From an uncultured Pseudomonadota bacterium (GTDB taxonomy: Bacteria > Desulfobacterota > Binatia > Binatales > Binataceae), in NCBI GenBank assembly GCA_937889395.1, contig CALAOW010000070.1, positions 1 through 43,491 of the forward strand: a stretch of 43,491 nt of DNA, in the 5' to 3' direction. Each line of letters opens with the position of its first letter. Position 1 is the first letter of the stretch. The position numbers and the translations under genes were made by a program. Positions 37,393 to 43,491 of the stretch are shown here, piece by piece. Under the pieces are notes generated by a model that was not told where the DNA came from, made no database searches, and was given only the letters and a program-made list of their open reading frames with translations.

Positions 37393-38565
37393 ATGTCTTT
37401 AAGAGCTAAATGCGCGATCGCCGGGCTCGGCCAGACCCGGATGGGTAAAAACTTCGATCATCCCGGACCGATCGGCTTCGCTGCCGAGGCCGTCAATCTC
37501 GCCCTCGACGACGCTGGCCTCCAACGCGCCGACCTCGACGGCCTGCTCGTCAACCCCGGAATCACCTGGTTGAACAATCCGATGGCTTCGTCGTCGCTCC
37601 AGCATGCGATGGGCCTGGGGGATTTGCGCCTGACCGCGACGATGAACCTCGGTGGCGGGACGGCGGCCGCGATGATCATGCACGCCGCGCAGGCCATCGA
37701 CGCCGGCATGGCCGAAGTCGTCGCGTGCGTATTCGCCGACGCTCCCCTGCGTGCGCCCTCGCCCAACAAGGGCGGCGATGGCGGCGGCTCGGCCGCTTTC
37801 TACGGCTTCGCCCAGGGTCTCGACGCGCACTACGGCCTGTTCGGTGTCAACGCCCATTATGCCTTCGTCGCCCAGCGCCATATGTATCGCTACGGGACCA
37901 GCAACGATCATCTCGGCGCGGTCGCGGTATCCGAGCGCAAGTGGGCCAACCTGAATCCGGCCGCTCAGTTTCACGACACTCCCATGTCGATGGCCGATTA
38001 TCATGCCTCGCGATGGGTGGTCGAGCCGTTCCATCTGTACGATTGCTGCCTGGTTTCCAACGGCGGTCTGGCGGTTATCGTAACCTCGGCCGAGCGCGCG
38101 AAGAATTTGAAGCGCCCGCCCGTCTATATATTAGGGATGGGGCAGGGTCATCCCGGCCACAATCCCCTCGATACACTGGTCTCCGGCGCGCCGATCGCCA
38201 AAGAAACCGCCTTCAAGATGGCGGGAATCAAGCTCACCGACGTCAATTTTTGCGAATTGTACGACTGCTACACTTTCACGGTGCTAGTCACGCTCGAGGA
38301 TTACGGTTTTTGCAAAAAAGGCGAGGGCGGCCCGTTCGTTGCCAGCGGCGCCATCGGCCCCGGCGGCTCGCTCCCCGTCAATACCGGCGGCGGTCAGCTC
38401 AGCTCCTTCTATATGTGGGGGATGACCCCGGTCGGAGAGGCAATCGTGCAGATACGTGGTGATGGAGGGCGGCGGCAGGCGCCAAAACACGAGGTTGGAC
38501 TCGTTTCCGGCAACGGCGGTATACTTGCCACTCATTCCACCCTCGTGCTGGGTTCGCAGCCGTAG
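37393..38565 (+). CDS. Thiolase family protein (lipid-transfer/SCP2-type acetyl-CoA acetyltransferase)
   Basis: KCAIAGLGQTRMGKNFDHPGPIGFAAEAVNLALDDAGLQRADLDGLLV, NLGGGTAAAMIMHAAQAIDAGMAEVVACV, GGGQLSSFYMWGMTPVGEAIVQIRGDGG. Start at 37393. Confidence 0.88.
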   Translation: MSLRAKCAIAGLGQTRMGKNFDHPGPIGFAAEAVNLALDDAGLQRADLDGLLVNPGITWLNNPMASSSLQHAMGLGDLRLTATMNLGGGTAAAMIMHAAQAIDAGMAEVVACVFADAPLRAPSPNKGGDGGGSAAFYGFAQGLDAHYGLFGVNAHYAFVAQRHMYRYGTSNDHLGAVAVSERKWANLNPAAQFHDTPMSMADYHASRWVVEPFHLYDCCLVSNGGLAVIVTSAERAKNLKRPPVYILGMGQGHPGHNPLDTLVSGAPIAKETAFKMAGIKLTDVNFCELYDCYTFTVLVTLEDYGFCKKGEGGPFVASGAIGPGGSLPVNTGGGQLSSFYMWGMTPVGEAIVQIRGDGGRRQAPKHEVGLVSGNGGILATHSTLVLGSQP

Positions 38566-38666
38566 CATTAGTCGCGAATCGCGCTATCGCTGCCTGTGCT
38601 GCGACGCAGCGTCTTTCAATCAGTCCAAACGCTAATTCGTCTAAACTATATATAAGCCAAACTGCA

Positions 38667-39083
38667 ATGCCAGAATTCAGCAAACCCATCCCCGCTATCA
38701 CCCCCGAGATGCGCGAGTTTTTCGACGGCGCGCGCGCCGGGCGCCTGATGGTCCAAAAATGCGACGGTTGCGGGAAGCTCCGGTTCCCAGCCGACGATCT
38801 TTGCTCGAAGTGCAACTCGACCGCCTCGCGATGGGTCCCGGTCAGCGGACGCGGTGAAATCTTCAGCTTCAATATCATGCATCAGGTCTATCACCCGGCT
38901 TTCGCCGGCCAGGTTCCCTACGCCGTCGTCGTCGTGGAGCTCGAGGAGGGATGCAAATTCGTGTCGAACCTGCTCGGCGTCAAGCCGCATGACATCAAGT
39001 GCGGGATGCAGGTCGAGGTGACGTTCGAAAAGCTCAGCGATGAAGTATCGATGCCTAAATTCCGGCTCCGCGCCGCGAAATAA
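38667..39083 (+). CDS. Zn-ribbon/OB-fold (DUF35) protein
   Basis: LMVQKCDGCGKLRFPADDLCSKCNSTASRWVPVSGRGEIFSFNIMHQVYHPAFAGQVPYAVVVVELEEG. Confidence 0.92.
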   Translation: MPEFSKPIPAITPEMREFFDGARAGRLMVQKCDGCGKLRFPADDLCSKCNSTASRWVPVSGRGEIFSFNIMHQVYHPAFAGQVPYAVVVVELEEGCKFVSNLLGVKPHDIKCGMQVEVTFEKLSDEVSMPKFRLRAAK

Positions 39084-39118
39084 TCCGGCCCGGCTGAATT
39101 CATCAAGGAATCAATAAG

Positions 39119-40306
39119 TTGCCGCTCGATCAAAAATATTTCCAGCGTCTCATCGAGAGCTCGCCGGACATCATAATTGCCGTCGATAAAGACGGCACCG
39201 TGAACTATTACAACGACGGCGCGCGAACCAGTCTCGGCTACAGCTCGCAGGAGATCATCGGCCAGAACTGCACCCGCATCTATCCGTCGATCGAAGAAGC
39301 GCGCCGCGTGATGAAGGCGCTGCGCGAGTCGACCGAGACGGGCCGAATCGCCGGCTTCGAGACCGAGTTCCGCAACAAGGCCGGCGAACTCATCCCGGTC
39401 ATGATCTCCGGCGCGCTCATCTACGACGCGAAGGGCCGCGAAGTCGGAACGATCGGCTTCGCCCGCGACATTCGGCGCATGCGCCGCGCGCAGCAACTCG
39501 CGACCGCCGGCGAAATCGCGGTCAGCCTCGCCCACGAGATCAACAATCCGCTCGAATCGATCACCAACAATATCGAACTGCTCTCGCAATGCCTCGAGAC
39601 GCGGCTCAGCGAGAGCGAAAAAGTTGTCGAGAACGAACGCCTCAACTCGATTCGAAATTCCATCGAACGCGTGCAGGCCATCGTGCACCGCCTCGACGAG
39701 ATGACCCGCAAGGGCGAGTACGAGACGCGCGACTACCTGGCCGGCAAGCGGATGGCCGATCTGGCGCCGCGCGAAGATGGCAAGGGGCAGACGCGCCCCG
39801 ATGACGCGCCGCATCTGACTGAACAATCTCCCCTGGCCGGGATGTCGATCCTGGTGCTCGACGACGATAGCGCCGTCGTCAATTCGCTCGCCGACCTGCT
39901 GCGCGCCGAAAAATGTATCGTGCATTGCGCCACGCGGCCGTCGGCCGCCTTGGGAATCCTGCGCAACGTCAAGCTCGACGCGGTTATCTCCGACGTCGTG
40001 ATGCCCGAGATGGACGGCTACGATTTCTATCTCAAGGTCAAGGAAGAGATGCCGCAGTTGCCGGTAATCCTCATGACCGCCTACTACTACGACAAGGATC
40101 ACATCCTGAAGCGCTCGCGGCTGCGCGGTCTCGAGGGCGCGCTGTTCAAGAAGCCGGTCAATCCCGGCATGTTGCGCGCGATGCTCACGCAGTTGCGGCA
40201 GAAGGCGGCTCAGGAGAAAGCGCAAGCGAAAGCCGCATCGATCGCTGCCAAAGCCGCCGCCGCATCCGCGCCCGCGGCCACCCCCAAGCCCATCCCCCAA
40301 TCCTGA
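39119..40306 (+). CDS. PAS - HisKA - receiver (REC) protein lacking a HATPase domain
   Basis: TTG start; PAS (FQRLIESSPDIIIAVDKDGTVNYYNDGARTSLGY), HisKA H-box (SLAHEINNPLESITNNIELL), REC (SILVLDDDSAV...VISDVVMPEMDG...VILMTAYYY...FKKPVN). No N/G1/F/G2 boxes between them. Confidence 0.85.
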   Translation: MPLDQKYFQRLIESSPDIIIAVDKDGTVNYYNDGARTSLGYSSQEIIGQNCTRIYPSIEEARRVMKALRESTETGRIAGFETEFRNKAGELIPVMISGALIYDAKGREVGTIGFARDIRRMRRAQQLATAGEIAVSLAHEINNPLESITNNIELLSQCLETRLSESEKVVENERLNSIRNSIERVQAIVHRLDEMTRKGEYETRDYLAGKRMADLAPREDGKGQTRPDDAPHLTEQSPLAGMSILVLDDDSAVVNSLADLLRAEKCIVHCATRPSAALGILRNVKLDAVISDVVMPEMDGYDFYLKVKEEMPQLPVILMTAYYYDKDHILKRSRLRGLEGALFKKPVNPGMLRAMLTQLRQKAAQEKAQAKAASIAAKAAAASAPAATPKPIPQS

Positions 40307-40336
40307 TCAAGTCAGGATGTTGCGTTGCGCGCGACT

Positions 40337-40356
40337 TCTCCCCCCTTTGGGGGAGA
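40337..40356. terminator. GC-rich hairpin downstream of the PAS-HisKA-REC gene (possible terminator)
   Basis: TCTCCCCC-CTTT-GGGGGAGA; no strong T tract follows. Confidence 0.4.
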
Positions 40357-40456
40357 CCAGTGAAAAACCCGCCTCGCCCGTTTTGTTGCGTGAGGTGTCA
40401 CAGACACACGGCCGCGCCCCTGGCGCGGGTGAGGGTTCTGTTGATTCGAGCCCGCG

Positions 40457-41704
40457 TCACTGCGCCAGCGCGATCCCGAACGGACCACTGCTGGCATTAT
40501 GCGGATTCTCGGTCGATACCGTCGGACCCAGGCATAGCGAGCTCGCGCACGAGCCATTGATAGTTGACCGCGAGACGGTGCCGTCGAAATTGTCCGCGGT
40601 GTAAACGAACACTTTCTGCGGATCTACCACCAACCCCGCGGGCCCGTTGTAGGGTGATGCGACGGTCGGCGGCGTGACCACGGTCGTTCCGCTCGCTTGG
40701 AACGACGACACCGAGCCGGCCAACCCGCCCGACTTCCCCTGGTTGGCCGTGAACAGGTACTCGACGCCGGCGTTTACCGCCATTGCGACTCCGATCGGCA
40801 CGTCGTTAACGTTGCTGTTCTGGAACGTGAACGCGGGTGTAAGGCAACCAGCCTGTCCGCACGTCGCGCCGGTGAGATCGATCGAAAACGACGAGACCTC
40901 GCCGAGCACCTGATCGGCGATGAACAGCGAATCGCCCGCCGAATCGATCGCGATCGCGGCCGGCGTATTCGCGTTCACGTCCGTACTATGAGCCGCCGTA
41001 AAGTTCTTCGTGAGCGCCCCGGTGCTGGTGTCATACGACATCGGCCAGATAAGCCCGGTGGAGGTGTCCGACACGTATAGAACCGCCAGCGTTGGATGCA
41101 GCGTGATACCGAATGGAGTGTTGAATCCTGAGATCGAGCCGGCCGACGTGATCCGTCCCGTGGTGGTGTCAACCGTGTAGCTCGTAACCGTCCCTGCCGC
41201 GCCCGTCACCCACAGCAATGTCCCCGCGGAATTGATCGCAAGTTCGTCGGGTTCGGTTCCACTGCCGTTGCTCACGTACGCCGGCGACAGCGCCGTCAGC
41301 GTGCCGTTGGTCGAATTGATCGAGTACTCGTAGATTCTGTCGTCGTTGATATTCGCGACGTACAGATGGCTGCCGCCGGGCGACGCGACCACCCCGCGCG
41401 GCCCTTTTTTCGCGCCCGCACTTACCTGCCCGGTATGCGTGAGCGCGCCGGTCGAAATTTTGCGCGTGAACGACGACACCATGCCGTCGTTGTAGTTGGT
41501 CACGAACGCGAGCGCGCCAGTAGCCGTCGTCGGAGTGGCAGTCGGTGTAACGGAATTGCTGACCGGTGACAGCAGTCCAGAGCTTCCGCACGACAGCGTA
41601 AAAAGCGTCGCCGCGATAATCACAACCGCGGGAATCAGCCGGACGATGTTCTTAAGCGCAGTTCGCCCGGAGAACGCTAGTCGGATGCCTTGCTCTGTCG
41701 CCAT
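40457..41704 (-). CDS. Beta-propeller lactonase-family-like lipoprotein
   Basis: Lipobox FTLSCGSS; repeats of the type SPGGSHLYVANINDDRIYEYSINSTNGTLTALSP, HPTLAVLYVSDTSTGLIWPMSYDTSTGAL. Start 41704 preceded by GGAGAGGAG. Confidence 0.8.
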   Translation of the reverse strand: MATEQGIRLAFSGRTALKNIVRLIPAVVIIAATLFTLSCGSSGLLSPVSNSVTPTATPTTATGALAFVTNYNDGMVSSFTRKISTGALTHTGQVSAGAKKGPRGVVASPGGSHLYVANINDDRIYEYSINSTNGTLTALSPAYVSNGSGTEPDELAINSAGTLLWVTGAAGTVTSYTVDTTTGRITSAGSISGFNTPFGITLHPTLAVLYVSDTSTGLIWPMSYDTSTGALTKNFTAAHSTDVNANTPAAIAIDSAGDSLFIADQVLGEVSSFSIDLTGATCGQAGCLTPAFTFQNSNVNDVPIGVAMAVNAGVEYLFTANQGKSGGLAGSVSSFQASGTTVVTPPTVASPYNGPAGLVVDPQKVFVYTADNFDGTVSRSTINGSCASSLCLGPTVSTENPHNASSGPFGIALAQ

Positions 41705-41763
41705 TCGAACTCCTCTCCGGCGGTCCGGTCCAAAATACACGAGTACTGTGTTGAATAGCACAA

Positions 41764-41769
41764 ATTATA
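41764..41769 (-). promoter_or_regulatory. Candidate -10 element TATAAT for the beta-propeller lipoprotein gene
   Basis: attata on the + strand, 60 bp upstream of the start codon at 41704 on the minus strand. Confidence 0.35.
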
Positions 41770-41964
41770 CGCTGGCTCGAATCGAAAGGTTTCGGGATCG
41801 CGCTCAATTCGGCGGAAATCTACGACCCGGCCACCGACGCCTTCAGCCCGATCGCATCCGTTCCGGGATGCTCGACGCCGGGAACGATATGCGCCGGCGC
41901 GCTTCCTTCGACTTGCCCCGCAGCTCCAACTGTTATTACGTCGGCAACTGAAGGCGGAACAACT

Positions 41965-43083
41965 GTGACAATCACCGCCACGGCGAATCCGCCTGGCCTG
42001 ATCGTTGGTGACAACGTTTCAGTCAGCAGCGTAAGCATTGCGTCAGTCATAGGCGCTGCGGGATACAACGGAACCTTCACTGTGACCGGTCCGGGTGCCA
42101 CAGGCACCGTTGTTACCGGCACCACGTTTACCTACACGGCCGCCGTCTCAGGATTGGGGGCAGGCTCAGGTGGAACGGCATCAGCCGACACGACGCAGTG
42201 CGGCATGGTGGACCAAGGCGCAGCACTGATCCCGAATGACAAAGGCAGGGTGCTGATGGCAGGCGGAGACTTGGTGGCGTTCCTTGGCGAGTCGTCGCCC
42301 CTGTCGTTCATCTTCGACCCGACTCAAACTCTAACTCCGGGGCAGTACTGGACGGAGACCGGGCTGCTGGGTACCCCGCGCGAACTGTTCGCGCTGAATG
42401 CGATGGATCCGACCGTGGTCACCGGCTCGCTGTCCGGCGAGGTGGTGGCGTTCGGCGGCGTCGAGGCTAATAGCTCCGTCTGCCACAACGGACAGATCGT
42501 CGTGACCACGCTCAATACGGCGGAAGTGTTCGACCCGAGCACTGGGACCTGGAGCCCGGCGGCCAACACCATGGGAGCGAAGCGCGCGGGATACGCGACC
42601 CAGTTCGACAACGTCACCGACACTCTGGCGGGCTACGTGATCCTGGCCGGCGGCGTGGACGTAGAAGCAGGCACGTTGTCTTCGACCTGCGTGAACACGA
42701 CCGCAAGCCTTAAGCAGGCGGCGACGGCTGAGACTGACCTGTACGATCCTATGGCGGGAACGGGCGGCACCTTCACCGCGACCGGCTCGCTCACTCAGGC
42801 GCGTGAAGGGCAGGTCCAGGCCGAGCTCGGAGGAACGGGCCCCAACCCGTTTGACATAATCGCGATTGGCGGCGCCTGCACCAAACCCACCCCGAACCTG
42901 TCCTCATGGGTGATTGGAACCTCTGCGGCCGCGGGGATCCTCGCATGCAACAGCGCCAACGCGGGTACGACCGGCTATTACTCGGAGCTGTACAGCCAGT
43001 CGAGCAAGACCTGGACAAAGGGCCCGCTCCTCCTGGGCACGGCCACTCCGACCAACGCCGCGGCGTCGGCGGTGCTGCCGTAG
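41965..43083 (+). CDS. Kelch-repeat-like protein, apparently missing its N-terminus
   Basis: AEVFDPSTGTWSPAANTMGAKRAGYAT, ETDLYDPMAGTGGTFTATGSLTQAREGQVQAEL, YSELYSQSSKTWTKGPLLL. The same frame remains open upstream to 41755 with kelch-like GFGIALNSAEIYDPATDAFSP but no start codon before an in-frame stop at 41752..41754. Confidence 0.6.
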   Translation: MTITATANPPGLIVGDNVSVSSVSIASVIGAAGYNGTFTVTGPGATGTVVTGTTFTYTAAVSGLGAGSGGTASADTTQCGMVDQGAALIPNDKGRVLMAGGDLVAFLGESSPLSFIFDPTQTLTPGQYWTETGLLGTPRELFALNAMDPTVVTGSLSGEVVAFGGVEANSSVCHNGQIVVTTLNTAEVFDPSTGTWSPAANTMGAKRAGYATQFDNVTDTLAGYVILAGGVDVEAGTLSSTCVNTTASLKQAATAETDLYDPMAGTGGTFTATGSLTQAREGQVQAELGGTGPNPFDIIAIGGACTKPTPNLSSWVIGTSAAAGILACNSANAGTTGYYSELYSQSSKTWTKGPLLLGTATPTNAAASAVLP

Positions 43084-43113
43084 CTGGGGCAGATCCAAAC
43101 AGACTGACGTAAC

Positions 43114-43151
43114 CGGCAACGCCGGCCCCCAACAGGGGGCCGGCGTTGCCG
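43114..43151. terminator. Very strong hairpin downstream of the kelch-like gene
   Basis: CGGCAACGCCGGCCCCC-AACA-GGGGGCCGGCGTTGCCG, a 17-bp perfect stem; no immediate T tract. Confidence 0.7.
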
Positions 43152-43246
43152 TGGGAAGCGGCTTCTCTTTTTCGTCGCGCTCCCCGAGCGACAGATACGA
43201 AGATTCATCCTCATCCCCGACCGCGCCTCCCCTTCCTCATTCAGGT

Positions 43247-43264
43247 GCAGGGGCTGGCCCCTGC
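43247..43264. repeat. Intergenic hairpin repeat GCAGGGGC-TG-GCCCCTGC
   Basis: 8-nt perfect arms preceded by GGT; fourth copy of the family. Confidence 0.75.
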
Positions 43265-43430
43265 CCTTGACAGCGCGCCACCTTCGGGCGGAGACCCACG
43301 GTAGTGGCTTCGCGGATTACCTTGCAGCACAGCGTCTCGATCCGCCGCGCGACGGCCGCCGATGCGGCTAAAATCGCGACGGTGTATGGACGCCATGAAT
43401 GACCGCAATTTCCGCCAAGGAGCTGGTACG

Positions 43431-43491
43431 ATGGCCAAGATCGATCTCAACAAGGTTCCCCGCTTCTCCGAACTCCCGATCAAACCCGACA
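43431..43491 (+). CDS. Start of a CDS running off the right edge; product uncertain (possibly a cyclase-family protein)
   Basis: MAKIDLNKVPRFSELPIKPD...; too short for a firm call. Confidence 0.35.
   Translation, partial: MAKIDLNKVPRFSELPIKPD

Noticed and set aside
38918-40300. 460-aa minus-strand ORF
   Set aside because: Antisense to the PAS-HisKA-REC gene and DUF35 3' end; low-complexity shadow composition.
40457-41704. Beta-propeller lipoprotein as the missing 6-phosphogluconolactonase of the zwf/gnd cluster
   Set aside because: It carries a lipoprotein signal, so it is probably exported, and it is far from zwf/gnd; family resemblance alone does not support pgl function.

Overview
43.5 kb of GC-rich bacterial chromosome with dense coding and many long antisense shadow ORFs. 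No rRNA, tRNA or CRISPR array was recognised by eye. From left to right it carries: an AddA/AddB-type helicase-nuclease pair (AddA runs off the left edge); MOSC and DUF2231 proteins; a polytopic membrane protein whose reading frame is broken at a T6A slippery run; a NitT/TauT-type ABC cassette (fused double permease, ATPase, detached AAA-associated domain protein); a SnoaL/limonene-epoxide-hydrolase-like protein; selB; and selD. selD is itself a probable selenoprotein with an in-frame UGA, so its N-terminus is missing from the ORF track. Next come a cold-shock protein, an exported HTH-like small protein, an enoyl-CoA hydratase behind an octamer tandem repeat, and a sugar-phosphate cluster (class I aldolase, glucokinase, fbp, zwf, gnd). 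A two-gene ArsR + ATP-grasp-like cassette follows, bracketed by a 43-bp direct repeat. That repeat lies at the 3' end of a seven-gene Ser/Thr phospho-signalling locus (vWA, ZnR-FHA, kinase-FHA, ZnR-pseudokinase-PP2C, membrane kinase, membrane FHA, lipoprotein). The right end has a thiolase/DUF35 pair, a HisKA-REC protein lacking a HATPase, a lactonase-like beta-propeller lipoprotein and a 5'-truncated kelch-like gene. The strongest candidates for follow-up are the phospho-signalling locus, the direct-repeat-bracketed ArsR/ATP-grasp cassette, the Sec-containing SelD, the frameshifted membrane protein and a family of intergenic hairpins.
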